64,000 nucleotides of DNA from Fulvia fulva (GCF_020509005.1 NC_063018.1:1922001-1986000), one strand, 5' to 3'. Shown: positions 1 to 12,284, counted from the first letter of the stretch. Notes: generated by a model not told the origin, from the sequence alone. Made by a program: numbers and translations.

Positions 1-259
1 GCGGATCGCGTTCGGCAAGCGTACTGTATCTAGAAACGCTCGCCGCTCGCCGCTCGCCGCAGCTACCGACCCGATCCCACCCTGGTGCTTTGCCTTATCT
101 AAGCCCGTTGATAGGCGGTCATTATTATCGGTGAATTCTTCTTTGCTTGGTGCGCGACAAAGGACAATTTTGCAGCGCAGAAAGTCAAGCAGAAAGGACA
201 ATCACATCTCAAGCACAGCATCACACTCACCACCAAAGCGTTGAGCTAGCGGGCACAAA
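1..259 (+). promoter_or_regulatory. 5' flank and leader of the glycine decarboxylase gene
   Basis: Non-coding stretch upstream of the P-protein start. It holds a short GCTCGCC-type tandem repeat at about 38-60. The start codon at 260 sits in an AAAATGTC context, a good fungal initiation context. No specific factor site can be named with confidence. Confidence 0.4.
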
Positions 260-1552
260 ATGTCTGCATCTGCAGCAGCGCTGCGGCTTCGTGCCCAGTG
301 GCTTGCAACACGACGTCCACTGTCGACCCGCTGTCTTGTACTCAACAAGCCACCACATCGTCCAGCCGTAGCACAGGCTCGCCTCGCAGCACTGCAGACA
401 CGAACGACTCACGGCACAGTCCGCAGCTTCTACTCCAGCTCCACCGAAAGCACCACTTCAGCCGACCCGAAACACGACGACAGCAACAATGCCTCCATCT
501 TCGCCCCGCTCGATACCTTTCCTCGCCGACACATTGGCCCTACCGCTGAGTCGGCGGAGGAGATGTTGCAAGCCCTCGATCCGCCTGCAAAGAGCTTGGA
601 TGACTTTGTACAATCAGTCTTGCCGCCATCGATCCTGTCGAAGAAGAACTTGAGCGTAGAGGGGCCAGTGCCTGAGTCAGGATCTGTCCCAACCAGCGAA
701 GGCGGCTACTCTGAAAGCCAGCTTCTGGCAAGATTGAGGGAGATTGCCAGCGAGAACAAGGTCTACAAGAACTACATTGGCTGTGGATATGCGGGAACGA
801 GAGTGCCAGAGGTCATCAAGCGCAACATCCTTGAGAATCCAGCTTGGTATACAAGCTACACACCATACCAGCCTGAGATCAGTCAAGGGCGATTGGAGTC
901 ATTGCTGAACTTCCAGACTATGGTGACAGATCTTACTGGTCTCGCCATTGCCAATGCGTCGCTCCTTGATGAGCCCACTGCAGCTGCTGAGGCCATGACT
1001 CTGGCTGTAAACTCTCTACCTATTGCTCGTCAGAAGCGAGCTAAGAAGGTCTGGCTCGTATCGCATCTCTGCCACCCACAGACGATTGCTGTGCTTGAGA
1101 GCCGTGCCCAAGGTTTCAACGTCACCATCGAGGTCGCAGACATTCTCGCAGATAACAGCAAGAAGCTCGATGAGATCGGCCAAGACCTGATTGGTGTGCA
1201 AGTTCAGTACCCGGACACCCTTGGTGGTGTAGAGGACTACAGAGGACTGGCCGACAAGGTGCACAAGCTGCAGGGTACATTCGCCGTTGGCACAGATTTG
1301 CTCGCTCTAACACTGCTTACTCCTCCCGGCGAATTTGGAGCTGATGTCGCGTTCGGTAACGCTCAGCGATTCGGCGTACCGTTTGGTTTTGGTGGACCTC
1401 ATGCCGCATTCTTCGCTGTGAGCGATAAGTACAAGCGTAAGATTCCAGGTCGCTTGATCGGTTTGTCGAAGGATCGTCTTGGTGATAATGCAGCTCGTCT
1501 TGCTCTGCAGACTCGGGAGCAGCACATTCGACGTGAAAAGGCCACCAGCAAT

Positions 1553-1585
<33 letters not shown>

Positions 1586-3522
1586 AGCGCAATGTACGCC
1601 ATCTACCATGGTCCAGCCGGATTGAAGAGGATTGCAGAGAAGGTCGCAAAGATGACTCAAGTGCTTGCGAACGGTCTGGTAGAAGCTGGTCTAGAGGTCA
1701 GGCCTGGTGTTGCATTCGACACCGTCATCATCAAGAAGCATGATGCACCCGGTTTCGCCAGCAAGACCGTGCAGAACTTTTTGACGAACTTCCGTGTCAT
1801 CGACAACGACCACATTGGCATCACAATCGACGAGACTGTTGGCAAAAAGCAAATCGAGGAGATCTTCCGCGCTTTCACCACGGACCCAGTCGATGTCGAT
1901 GCACTCGCGCAAGGTGTTGAAGCTACTGGCGGTGTACCTGACTTCTTCAAGCGCACGTCGACCTACCTCGAGCACCCAGTCTTCAACTCGTACCACTCTG
2001 AGACCGAGATCCTGCGATACATGCATCACTTGCAGTCAAAGGACTTGTCTCTCGTGCATTCCATGATCCCGCTTGGATCATGCACCATGAAGCTTAACGC
2101 CACCACCGAGATGGTACCAATCTCTTGGCCAGAGTTTGCCAACATTCATCCTTTTGCTCCAGCCGACCAAGCCCAGGGGTACAGGAAGATGATCCAAGAG
2201 CTCGAGGACGACTTGGCCGAGATCACTGGTTTCCACTCCGTCTCGTTGCAGCCAAACTCTGGTGCTCAAGGTGAATTCGCTGGTCTTCGCGTCATCAAGA
2301 AGTACCTCGAACAGCAGTCTGGCGGCAAAAAGCGTGACATTTGCCTCATACCTGTGTCAGCTCATGGCACTAACCCTGCTTCGGCCGCTATGGTAGGCAT
2401 GCGTGTTGTGACGATCAAGTGCGACCCTAAGACTGGCAATCTCGACATTCAGGACCTCGAAGCAAAGTGCAAGAAGTACAAGGATGAGCTTGGTGCTATC
2501 ATGGTAACATATCCATCCACATTCGGTGTGTTCGAGCCAGAAGTCAAGAAGGTTTGCGATCTTGTGCATCAATACGGCGGACAGGTCTACATGGATGGTG
2601 CAAACATGAACGCTCAGATTGGCCTTACCTCTCCAGGAACGATCGGTGCTGATGTGTGCCATCTGAACCTACACAAGACGTTCTGCATTCCACATGGTGG
2701 AGGTGGACCTGGTGTTGGACCTATCGGTGTTGCTGAGCACCTTGCGCCATACTTGCCAGGCCACCCGCTGGTTGCAGATGTTGGTGGTGAGAAGGCTATC
2801 GCACCTATCTCCGCCGCTCCTTGGGGATCTGCCAGCATTCTGCCCATCAGCTGGGCATACATCAAGATGATGGGTGCTCGAGGACTTACACATGCCACGA
2901 AGATCACACTCCTCAACGCCAACTACATTCAATCTCGACTGAAGCCTCACTACGACATCCTCTACACCAACGAGAATGGCCGCTGTGCCCACGAATTCAT
3001 CCTCGACACTCGCAAGTTCGTCGACACAGCTGGCATCCAAGTCATCGACATCGCCAAACGTCTGCAGGACTACGGATTTCACTCCCCTACCATGTCATGG
3101 CCCGTCGCCAACACTCTCATGATCGAGCCGACTGAATCCGAATCGAAGAACGAGCTCGATCGCTTCTGCGATGCTCTCATCTCCATCCGCGAGGAAATCG
3201 CAGAGATCGAGCAAGGAAAGCAACCACGTCATGGGAATGTTTTGACCAATGCTCCGCACACCATGAAGGATCTTATCACATCGGAATGGGATCGACCATA
3301 TAGCAGAGCCAAGGCGGCTTACCCACTGGAGTGGCTGGAGGAGAAGAAGTTCTGGCCGAGTGTCACCAGGTTGGATGATGCTTATGGTGATATGAACTTG
3401 TTCTGCAGGTAAGATAGCCTGTATACGGCCCAATCTGGACATGTACTGACACTATTCGCAGCTGCGCCCCAGTCGAAACCGTCGAGGGCATGACCGGCGT
3501 CGACGCTCCAATGCCTACCTAG
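260..3522 (+). CDS. GCV2: glycine dehydrogenase (decarboxylating), P-protein of the glycine cleavage system
   Basis: This PLP enzyme decarboxylates glycine and passes the aminomethyl group to the lipoyl H-protein in the mitochondrial glycine cleavage complex. The model is two exons, 260-3408 and 3462-3522, giving 1069 residues. The intron 3409-3461 (53 nt) has a GTAAGA donor, a CTGAC branch-like site and a CGCAG acceptor. Splicing replaces a stop right after NLFC with the family's usual C-terminal SCAPVE tail, so the intron is well supported. Residues 1 to about 70 are Arg/Ser/Thr-rich with few acidic residues, as in a mitochondrial targeting peptide. Two PLP-transferase-like halves follow. 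The PLP lysine is Lys806 in LNLHKTFC, followed by the glycine-rich PHGGGGPG loop. Length and motifs fit a complete, intact gene. Confidence 0.96.
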
Positions 3523-4973
3523 AAATATACAGTCCTCACGGACAGCCATATCGTCAAGTCTCAACGAACTGACGACACCACCTTTTGACGATTCAACATG
3601 ATCACAGCGTTCAAGCGAAGGCGTTCCTGCTTTATGTGGCGCGATAGGATCGTTTCATTAAACATGAACGATCCCGGCGGAAACACGAATGGAGTTTCAA
3701 CATATGGAGATGGGAAAGGCAAAATTCTGCAATGTTTTAGACTATACCCTGTCGCGAGGTGCGACGTAATGGAACGAATGCATGAGCCGGCATCACGATT
3801 GTGGTGTTTGGTGCACACCAAAAACTTTGCTCTCCGACCTTTCTTTTTACCACAGTACAACAGCATGTGAACTTCTTGGCATCATCCAAACACAACCCAG
3901 TCATCTCGGCGGGATTGCCGGGCTGCCACCGTGTCTGGATACCCTTCAAGCCTTTGCCAGACAGATTTCGCAATTGCTCACCATCTTGCACAGAGGGTGT
4001 TGGCCATGTACAAGCATGCTCGTGTGCGACTTGCCAAGGTCACGAAAACGAGGTCGCTCGGAACGTCAAACGTCGATGTAGGAACCGACAAGCGTCGAGA
4101 AAGTACATAAGCACCTGTACAGTAACGTTCAACGTAGCCCTCAGAAAATTAGACTTGAGAGCACCAAGGGCTGAAACCTCATAGCGATGTTGCTGTCATC
4201 ATCCCATATGATTACCTGGCTACTACCCTAACACTAGATGACTAAGACTGGCAGACGCCGTCAATATCCGATCGCTCGTGGCTCTGCGGATATGCTGCGA
4301 TCTCTTCCACTCTGTCATCCTATGTAGGATCCAAATAGCAATGCCGTCGATACGAGGTCTCGTTTCTTCATGTCTTAGCGTCTGGTTCAACTTCCTTGTT
4401 CAGACTAGCTGCGGGGAACAAACAGGGGCCGGACATGGGGAAACGTCATCGACCAGGCTCATGGTTCGTGGTTCGTGGCACAACGTGCCGACTGGGATGA
4501 TGCTCGCCAACGAAGGAACATCTCATGCGATGAACGGCCCGAATGTTCGAGAGCTGAAGTCTTTCTTACATCACTTCTTCGCCTTCGTCTTATTCAACTT
4601 GTAGTGTTGAGCAGAAGTGGGAGTTGCTATTAGATGCTGACCCCGGAATAGAGAAGGTATCACTGGCGAGGTGAGTTGCACAAGCTCTTTCTGGCGCAAA
4701 GTCAAGAAGTGTTACCAAGGCCTTGGGATGCCTGAGATGGCGAAGAAATAAGCACAAACAAAGTCTACTGTATGGAACAGTGTTTGGCTGGAACAGCAAT
4801 ACACTAAAGCATGACTGCTCAGAAGACCTTATCGCCATGCTCTGCCCCTCAAGCTATTAGCACGAAGAAGCAGGACCAAGATTGACCACAGTCACAATGC
4901 CTTCTCCAGCAGCTCAGCTCACGAATTGCGCACCGGCGAACACATGTACTAACCATCACAATGCCCAGAAACC
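3523..4973. other. intergenic, no supported gene
   Basis: About 1.45 kb between the P-protein gene and the acid trehalase gene. Several open frames of 60-130 codons lie on both strands, but none shows a recognisable domain, a signal peptide with a cysteine pattern, or exon joins that extend it. The last 100 bases presumably hold the trehalase leader. Confidence 0.5.
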
Positions 4974-7900
4974 ATGCTCCTCGGCACCCTCGCGCTCTTG
5001 GCGCTCGCCAGCACCATCACAGCCACAATCTACAACACCCGCTTCAACGGCACAACCTGGGACGACTCGAAATGGATCCTAAAGACTACCCACCTCGATC
5101 AAGGTCACTACCAATCCCGCATGTCCCTCGCCAATGGCTACCTGGGCATCAATCTCGCTGCAATCGGTCCCTTCTTCGACTATGATGACCCCGTAGGCAG
5201 TGATAATATCAATGGCTGGCCGCTTTTCGATAGAAGACAGAGTTTCGCGACGATTGCGGGATTTTGGGATTCGCAGCCGACGACGAATGGGACGAATTTC
5301 GAGTGGTTGAATCAGTATGGGGGCGAGAGTGTTATTTCTGGTGTTCCGCATTGGGCGGGGTTGCATGTGAAAGTTGGGGATCAATTGCTGGACGCGAAAG
5401 TGCCGGCTGAGCAGATCGCAAATTTCAGCTCGAGCCTGGATATGAGGAATTCGGTGATGAGATGGGAGTATATTTGGACTCCGAATGGTGGAGAGGCGAT
5501 TGAAGTGAAGTATGAGATGTTTGTGCATAAGTTGTATGTCAATCAGGCTGTGGTGAGGGCGGAGTTGAAGGCGGAGAGAGATGTGAATGTTACCGTGATT
5601 GATCTGCTGGATGGGGATTGTGCGGTGAGGAGTACTTTCGTGGAGAAGGATTACCTTGCGACTTGGCCGATGATTTATTCAGCTGTCAGACCGGATGGGA
5701 TCAGGCATTCTACCGCGTATATCTACTCATCGCTTGTGGGAGATGACTCCTGCGACCTTGAGGCGAGGCAGAGGGTTGATGATCCGAGCCTGACTGGCAA
5801 CAGCTCGAGCATTGCTCAGTCCGTGACTGTGGCTTTGTCAGCTGGAAAGACTTCGACGGTCACGAAGTATGTTGGTGGAGCATCTGGAGATGCGTTTGAG
5901 GATCCACAGGAAGTGGCTTTGAATGCTTCGTGGGCCGGAGTGAATGTCGGCTTCGAAAAGTTGCTCAAGACCCATGTCGAGGAGTGGAAGACGATCATGC
6001 CAGAAGACAGCGTTGAAAACTTTCGCGATGAGGCTGGAGCTCTTCCGCACGACGAGAATGTACAGGAGCTGGCCATCACAGCTGTGACCAACCCATTTCA
6101 GCTTCTACAAAACACCGTCGGCGACAATGCTAGGTTAGCTGCTGCGAACATCACCAAACTGCAATCAAACAGTATCAGCGTTTGCGGACTTGGCAGCTCA
6201 TGCTATGCAGGTCTCGTGTTCTGGGACACAGAAGTCTGGATGCAGCCGGGTCTCGTAGTCTCCTTCCCCCAGGCCTCTCGACAAATTGCACAGTACCGGG
6301 TCGACAGAGAGCGCCAAGCGCATGAGAACATTCTAACAGCTTATCAGTCCAGTCAAAATGAGACTGGCAAGTTCTCACCCGAAGGTGCTGTCTACTCCTG
6401 GACTTCTGGGCGATTTGGTAATTGTACTGGCACGGGACCATGCTTCGACTACCAGTATCACCTTAATGGTGACATTGGCCTTGAGTTCTACAATTACTGG
6501 TCAGTTACTGGAGACACTGACTACTTCCGCGAGGAGCTGTTCCCGATTTACGAGTCCTTTGCGCAGCTGTATGCTGACCTCGTCACATATAACGATACAA
6601 CAGGACTGTATGATCTTTACAACGCCACTGACCCGGACGAGTACGCCAACTTCCAGAACAACGTTGGCTATACGATGGCCCTGATGGCTAGCCACATCAA
6701 CAACACGAACGAGATTCGCGAACGCTTCGGGATGGAAGCGAACGAGACTTGGGCGAAAATTTCGTCCCTGATCACGATCCCAGTCGATAACGATGCGAAT
6801 CTGATCCTCGAGTACGCTACACAGAATGGTAGTATCACTGTGAAGCAAGCCGATATCGTTCTCATCGATGACTTCCTCCAATGGCCGAATCCATACACCC
6901 TCAGCAATCTGGACTACTATGCCGCTGCTCAGTCGCCTGATGGACCGGCTATGACGTATGGTGTCTTTAGCATTGTCGCCAATCGTGAGAGTCCTTCTGG
7001 GTGCGCTGGATATACCTACGACCTGTATGGGTCAGCACCGTATACCCGAGGACCATGGTTCCAGTTTAGCGAACAGATTATCGATGACTGGTCTCTGAAC
7101 GGCGGCACCCACCCAGCGTTCCCATTCTTGACTGGTGTTGGTGGTGCAAATCGTGTCGCAGTCTTTGGCTACCTTGGTCTGCGACTCAACCCAGACACTC
7201 TCGACGTGGACCCTTTCCTCCCTCCCCAGATCCCACAGCTATCATACAGAACGATCTACTGGCAAGGCTGGCCGATCAAGGCATACTCAAACCAAACACA
7301 TACTTCCCTAACTCGTACTGGCGATCCACTCACTCAAGCCAACAGCACCTTTGCCACAGCGGCGATACCGGTAATTCAGGGCATCACCGGAACGAATCAC
7401 TTCCAGCTACGACCTAACAGCACTATCACGCTCGAGAACCGCCAGATCGGCGACATCAAGACCATACCCGGTAACCTCGCCCAATGTCGACCAGTATCTT
7501 CCGAAGCAGACTACGAACCCGGCCAGTTCCCCCTCAGCGCAGTCGACGGCTCAGTCAGCACAAAATGGCAGCCGACCCTTTCCAACACGACCGCGACCCT
7601 GACCGTCGAACTCCCACAACCCTTCGTCCCCATCACTTCTCTTCGCTTCGATTGGGCTCAAGCACCACCGTCATCCTTCCGCGTAACCTTCCACAACCTC
7701 TCCGATACCTCCGCCGTCCCGCCGCTGGAAGTCACGAGTCAGCAGAATGTGGAGATCAGTGATCCGTACAATGCGGAGACTGCGTTCTTGATCAGGCCGT
7801 ATATGTCGAACACGACTAACGTTACGCTAGACACGCCGGCGTGGAGCGCGAGGTTCGCCACGTTAGAGATCAAAGGGAATAGAGGGACGGAGGGGACGAG

Positions 7901-8012
7901 TGATGAGGCGAATGGAACTGGGGCTACGGTGGCGGAGTGGGCGGTCGTTGCGGCGGGGACGGGGGAGGATTTGGCGAGACGGAGCAGGAGGGCTTGGTTG
8001 GGGTGGGCTTGA
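4974..8012 (+). CDS. secreted/vacuolar acid trehalase, glycoside hydrolase family 65
   Basis: Hydrolyses trehalose to two glucose outside the cytosol; orthologous in type to yeast Ath1 and Aspergillus TreA/AthA. It is a single uninterrupted frame of 1012 residues, the usual size for filamentous-fungal acid trehalases. The start at 4974 lies in ACCATGC and opens with a signal peptide, MLLGTLALLALASTITA. The GH65 N-terminal domain follows, with SLANGYLGINLAAIGPF near residue 45. The (alpha/alpha)6 catalytic core contains GLVFWDTEVWMQPGL near residue 415 and YQYHLNGDIGLEFYNYW near residue 500. The C-terminal part from about residue 830 has a galactose-binding-like (F5/8 C type) look, with AVDGSVSTKWQP and a beta-rich tail. 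Many N-x-S/T sites agree with secretion. No lesions seen. Confidence 0.94.
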   Translation: MLLGTLALLALASTITATIYNTRFNGTTWDDSKWILKTTHLDQGHYQSRMSLANGYLGINLAAIGPFFDYDDPVGSDNINGWPLFDRRQSFATIAGFWDSQPTTNGTNFEWLNQYGGESVISGVPHWAGLHVKVGDQLLDAKVPAEQIANFSSSLDMRNSVMRWEYIWTPNGGEAIEVKYEMFVHKLYVNQAVVRAELKAERDVNVTVIDLLDGDCAVRSTFVEKDYLATWPMIYSAVRPDGIRHSTAYIYSSLVGDDSCDLEARQRVDDPSLTGNSSSIAQSVTVALSAGKTSTVTKYVGGASGDAFEDPQEVALNASWAGVNVGFEKLLKTHVEEWKTIMPEDSVENFRDEAGALPHDENVQELAITAVTNPFQLLQNTVGDNARLAAANITKLQSNSISVCGLGSSCYAGLVFWDTEVWMQPGLVVSFPQASRQIAQYRVDRERQAHENILTAYQSSQNETGKFSPEGAVYSWTSGRFGNCTGTGPCFDYQYHLNGDIGLEFYNYWSVTGDTDYFREELFPIYESFAQLYADLVTYNDTTGLYDLYNATDPDEYANFQNNVGYTMALMASHINNTNEIRERFGMEANETWAKISSLITIPVDNDANLILEYATQNGSITVKQADIVLIDDFLQWPNPYTLSNLDYYAAAQSPDGPAMTYGVFSIVANRESPSGCAGYTYDLYGSAPYTRGPWFQFSEQIIDDWSLNGGTHPAFPFLTGVGGANRVAVFGYLGLRLNPDTLDVDPFLPPQIPQLSYRTIYWQGWPIKAYSNQTHTSLTRTGDPLTQANSTFATAAIPVIQGITGTNHFQLRPNSTITLENRQIGDIKTIPGNLAQCRPVSSEADYEPGQFPLSAVDGSVSTKWQPTLSNTTATLTVELPQPFVPITSLRFDWAQAPPSSFRVTFHNLSDTSAVPPLEVTSQQNVEISDPYNAETAFLIRPYMSNTTNVTLDTPAWSARFATLEIKGNRGTEGTSDEANGTGATVAEWAVVAAGTGEDLARRSRRAWLGWA

Positions 8013-8305
8013 GGGCGAGGGCGAGGCTCGTGATGGGTTCCGGTAATGTGCAACTATCACTGCGATCTTTTGACGGTCGCGTGTCGAGCGTCGACGAAAC
8101 GAACGTGTTTCCCCCTGTGCTCTCCTCGCTCATCCCGAGCTTGTCTGGTGGCGTTGCCCATGACATCTTGAATGCCGTCGTCCTCCGGGGCTGAGTTGCA
8201 GGTTCTGCTCCTTCATCCGGCGCGCAACCTCGATCGAAGTCCTGCGCCACCACGAACCCAAGATGTGTGTTAGCGAAGACTTCATCTCCGCCATCTCATC
8301 TCCAT

Positions 8306-9931
8306 TTACTTCCGCGAGGGGTCTATGCCTTTAGCGATCATGCTCTGACGCACCGCCGCTTGGATCTCGGGTGGCATGTCGTCTATGTTACCACTAAAGT
8401 GCTGTCCAGGATCTTTCTCGTGCATGTTCATGAGCATGTCTTTGAGCATCGGGTAAGTCGGCTTCAAGATGTGCATATCTATCAGCTGGTACAGAGGCAA
8501 TAGCTGATGTGAATCCTGTCCAGACAGAAATAAGTTAGCCATACTCGAACACCATTTGCCAGTGCCTCCACACCTGAGATCAGATTCAGGATACGGCGCG
8601 CCTGTCTCAACGAACGATGCACTCCGCACTTACCTTCTGCGGCCAGCGGGTGTCTCCTGTGCTGAGTACGCCATTGGCTTCGACTTCGAAGCCTATAGTA
8701 CTGTGAGCAAACCTGGCCGCCTCTATAACATCGCGATGGAAAGCTGGCTGGTCACTCTTGCCACAGATGCTGAGAATATCGAGCGCCACTCTGGAAGCAA
8801 AGACGGTATGCACGCTAACTGTGCCAGACTTCCAAAGCTCTCTGGCGCACCTGGCCAGCTCGTCTTGCATGTCTGGAAGAGAGCCGCGATCGTCCAGATT
8901 CTCCCGACCCATCATGCCTTTACTGTCGTCGACCATCATAATGTCAAGCAGTAGTTGTGTCAGTACACGATCATCTTCTTCTCGTGCCTCGTAGCCAGGC
9001 ATGTCCAGCAACTCGGGTCTAGATATGTAGGAGAACCGCATCGGCTATATTGGAGGCGGCCATGCCGTCTTCTCGATAGTCTTGGAGCTTGTTTGCGCAA
9101 ACTTCAACAGTGTCTTGGCGGTTGGAAGGTATATGAAGTCGTGGAACGGTTGGTGCTCGAGCGACTTTGGTGTCTTCAGTACTTCACTCGCGTCCTACTT
9201 AGTGTTAGCAAACCTGCACGGAATCTGTACAATGATATCCTCTTACTAGGCCTTGCTTCCACGACTCTGCGTAGTACACAGGAAGTGCCAATTCTGTGTA
9301 GGAGTCACGGGAGTCCAAGACGTTCTTGCGTTTCGCCATAGTTTCCTTCTCCAAGCGTTTCACCATGTCTATGCCTGCTTGTGTAACAATGGTCGCCACG
9401 CCCAGCGCAGTCTTACCGTCTCTGAAGTTTCGCCAGACCTGAGTGATTTCGGCTTGTATCGCATGCAGATCTTCGAAGAAGCAGAAAAGAACGAAATCGT
9501 CTTCGAAGTCGTCGATAGCATCTTCAAGCTCATAAACATGACGACTTGGCTTGCCGGCTTGGAAGGATGGCTCCGCTACATCGAGCGGCGTGAAAGGATA
9601 CTCTTCGTCTGCTCCCTGCATTTCAAGCTGCGAGAAGCGGTTGCTGCACACTCGTCAGTCCAAGTCTTGTCAGCATGAACCTATGAATCGCTCCGCTCTC
9701 TACACCGTAGTCTGTGACCCTGTCGCGCGCGTCTCGATGACAGCTAGCAACCTTCTGCTGGAAGGGGCAGACCGGAGCAACTGACCTTAGCTCTAGGGCA
9801 TCTGCGTCTCTTGACTTTGCAGCCCATTGTTCGCCGAGCCCCGATTCTGGTTTTGACCATTGCAGTAGGTCCAAAGCATTCGCGAGAACTTGTATGAAGT
9901 GCTTATGCCCTTTGTCCGAAACGGGCCATTT
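8306..9931 (-). pseudogene. DUF6604-family protein, 5' part lost and in-frame TAG
   Basis: This family is common in dothideomycetes and of unknown function. Coding exons can be joined on the minus strand: about 9931-9786, 9643-9247, 9194-8607 and 8518-8306, with GT..AG introns 9785-9644, 9246-9195 and about 8606-8519. Exon limits at the 3' end are less certain. Family landmarks are KGHKHFIQVLANALDLL, NRFSQLEM, DFVLFCFFEDLHAIQ, FHDFIYLPTAKTLLKFAQ, RFSYISRPELLD and DILSICGKSDQP. The reading frame of the third exon runs into TAG at 9045-9047, exactly between PPPI and PMRFSY, with homology-like sequence continuing in the same frame. Upstream of 9931 the frame is closed by TAA and TGA, and no N-terminal exon could be found before the next gene. 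A nonfunctional remnant is the simplest reading; an undetected N-terminal exon or a sequencing error at the TAG would soften it. Confidence 0.7.
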
Positions 9932-10640
9932 TTATCTCCAACATCACTTCATGTCATACGCATCGGTGTGCATCGGAGCCGTCATCAGATCTGTTGCGAA
10001 ATGCCGGCCCATGCCATGGCTTACCATTCCATCGCGTTGTCGGGCATGTCCTCGGCCACTGGCTCATCGATCGGGCCTCAGGCTGACAGCCTTGGATCCT
10101 GCAGAAGAAGGCTTCACACACAGGGACAACGAACAGCATACCATGGCACGTGATGCTGTGCCTCTTCAACATCGGTCGGCGGTGAGGTTCATGTACCTCT
10201 GTGCCTCTTATCAAACCTGTTTCTGGACAGCCGCCGTCATCCTGCGCTAGGCACAGCTTCGGGTCTGATCAGCATCCGCGAAAATCCATGTGGGGACTGC
10301 GAGGAAGGCATGAGTGACGATGGCTGTTGCAGTGCGACAGACTCAATCCAGCCGCTCTCGCCGGATGCGTAACGACATGTCGCCATGCTGCGTACCCAAC
10401 AAATATCGAGCATACGGGGAGCGAGCGGCAATTGTCAGGGGATCCTCCAGCAATTATGCTTTCTGATAACCGCCAATCTCTATCGACCAACACAAAAAGC
10501 ATCTTACTAAGACTGACGCCACAGGCCGGCACGCGATCAAGCAAAAGCATCGCCGCCGCCCCAAAGCTTCTGGCAAAGCTTATGATGCCGGTGCTCTGTC
10601 TTTTGTGTCACCTCGACTATTGAGATCCACTGCCCTCACC
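9932..10640. other. intergenic, expected but missing N-terminal exons of the DUF6604 gene
   Basis: The DUF6604 gene should have roughly 150-250 more N-terminal residues here on the minus strand. Short minus-strand pieces with linker-like composition are present around 10030-10130, but they do not join in frame. No other gene is supported. Confidence 0.4.
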
Positions 10641-12284
10641 ATGGACCGTGGAGGAAGCTCAAGTAGTAGCGCTACGGATGCCGAGAAGAACGGCTGGGAC
10701 CACGCCGACCCTTTCCAAGAGGACCAGCAGGGACAGCAAGACACACCGGGGCAACCAAACCGGGTCGCCTTTTCACATCCCAGCCCGGAAGCCAGGACCA
10801 GCAATGAGGCAGATTCACATTCGCGCAACGACAGCAACTCCAGCGGCGAACAGAAGCTAGAACGCGTGCACACCTACGAGAAGATCAAGCATGCTGCAGA
10901 AGACGTTGCACCTGGACTTGTTGAAAAGATACGCACTGCAAAGGAACTACTACATCTGCACAGCGTAAAAGCGACTGGGCCGACCAACTTCTTCAACCCG
11001 ACCAATATCCGCATGAAGGTGCATTTTCGACATAACTCTGACGAAAATACTGACTTCGGCATGCGAGACTCCAAAGATATGGATCTGCTGTGGCGGTCGC
11101 GTGACAACCGAAAAGGCCGCAACTCCATCGCAGTGCCAGAGATGCCGACAGAGGAAACGCCCTTTCTTCCCATGCGCTACACTCCTCGCTTGTCTACGAA
11201 GTTCGCAGATATTCGCAAGAACCTGTGGAAGATGTGCACGACTTTTGCGTACTGGGACATGGCTTTTTGGTCTGGTTGGTCCTACACTATCGGCTCAGCA
11301 CTCTTCGTCACGAATGGTGTCCTGGCTTGGGGGCCAAAGGCTTTCGGAGAGGACTTTGAATCCGCCCAGACAGAGGGGTATGGTCCATCGCTGACCTTCT
11401 TCATCGGAGCACTCTTCTATCAGATCGGAGCTGTGACTGCATATCTGGAAGCTGTGAATGATGGCAGTTTCCATGGTGCTGCAATGCGAAAGCTACTCGA
11501 AGGTCACGACGATGACAACAAGAAACTACTTGACGACAAGATTCACCATTTCTTCAGTCACATGAACCCAGCTCATCGCCACCGGGAAGAGGTCTACCAA
11601 GATCCTCGTGTCAATCTTAACCCAGAAGCCGGCTGGAACACCAAAGAAGCTCGCAATTTGCGACCTGGATCCATCTACCCACGAGACAAGCACCCTGCCC
11701 CACGACGAGGCGCTGTCGATATGGGCGGCGAAGAAAGTGAAGGCAGCGGATACATGGTATGGCGATGGTGGCCCACATGGAAAGCACTGCGTACCCACCA
11801 CGTCTATGAGATCGGATATACGGCCTGTGCAATCCAGCTATTCGGTGTCACGCTCTACGGCGTCACAGCAATCGTCATCCTCCCAGGCATTCTATCCAGC
11901 CTGAACTGGTGGCAGACTCTTGGCGCATACTGGTGCCCCCAGATCGTCGCCGCGTTGTGTTTCTTGACAGCCAGTATCATGTTCCAACTCGAGACTCAAG
12001 AGAACTGGTGGAAGCCAGAGCCCAAAGTCCTCGGCTGGTGGATTGGTATATGGTCTGTCGTCGGATCCGTTGGTTTCGAGCTTTGTGCTTGCTTCGGTAC
12101 CGCTGCTGCTGTCAGGGAGTGGCACTGGGCTGAGTATCAGAGCGATCTGTCTTCCATGTGGGGTTCTGCTGCGTATCTTACCGGCAGCTTTCTGCAGTGG
12201 TATGAGGCGCTGAATAAGAACCCGCTGGAAGAGTTGTTGAACGAGCCTGGTGAGATGAAGTCGCATCAAATTCATCCGATATGA
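10641..12284 (+). CDS. fungal integral membrane protein, about six spans, function unknown
   Basis: Single-exon gene of 547 residues starting at the ATG in ACCATGG; the open frame extends upstream only through a GTG. The first 150 residues are hydrophilic and Ser/Asp/Gln-rich. Hydrophobic segments lie near residues 205-230, 255-280, 385-415, 425-450, 465-490 and 505-525, for example GYTACAIQLFGVTLYGVTA and VLGWWIGIWSVVGSVGF. A polar loop of about 100 residues separates the second and third spans. The pattern is that of a conserved pezizomycotine membrane protein without a named domain. No motif points to transport or catalysis, so no function is assigned. The frame is intact and tryptophan-rich near the membrane boundaries. 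Confidence 0.8.
   Translation: MDRGGSSSSSATDAEKNGWDHADPFQEDQQGQQDTPGQPNRVAFSHPSPEARTSNEADSHSRNDSNSSGEQKLERVHTYEKIKHAAEDVAPGLVEKIRTAKELLHLHSVKATGPTNFFNPTNIRMKVHFRHNSDENTDFGMRDSKDMDLLWRSRDNRKGRNSIAVPEMPTEETPFLPMRYTPRLSTKFADIRKNLWKMCTTFAYWDMAFWSGWSYTIGSALFVTNGVLAWGPKAFGEDFESAQTEGYGPSLTFFIGALFYQIGAVTAYLEAVNDGSFHGAAMRKLLEGHDDDNKKLLDDKIHHFFSHMNPAHRHREEVYQDPRVNLNPEAGWNTKEARNLRPGSIYPRDKHPAPRRGAVDMGGEESEGSGYMVWRWWPTWKALRTHHVYEIGYTACAIQLFGVTLYGVTAIVILPGILSSLNWWQTLGAYWCPQIVAALCFLTASIMFQLETQENWWKPEPKVLGWWIGIWSVVGSVGFELCACFGTAAAVREWHWAEYQSDLSSMWGSAAYLTGSFLQWYEALNKNPLEELLNEPGEMKSHQIHPI

Noticed and set aside
10605..10640. Upstream extension of the six-span membrane protein
   Set aside because: The extension begins with GTG; the first ATG is at 10641 in ACCATGG.
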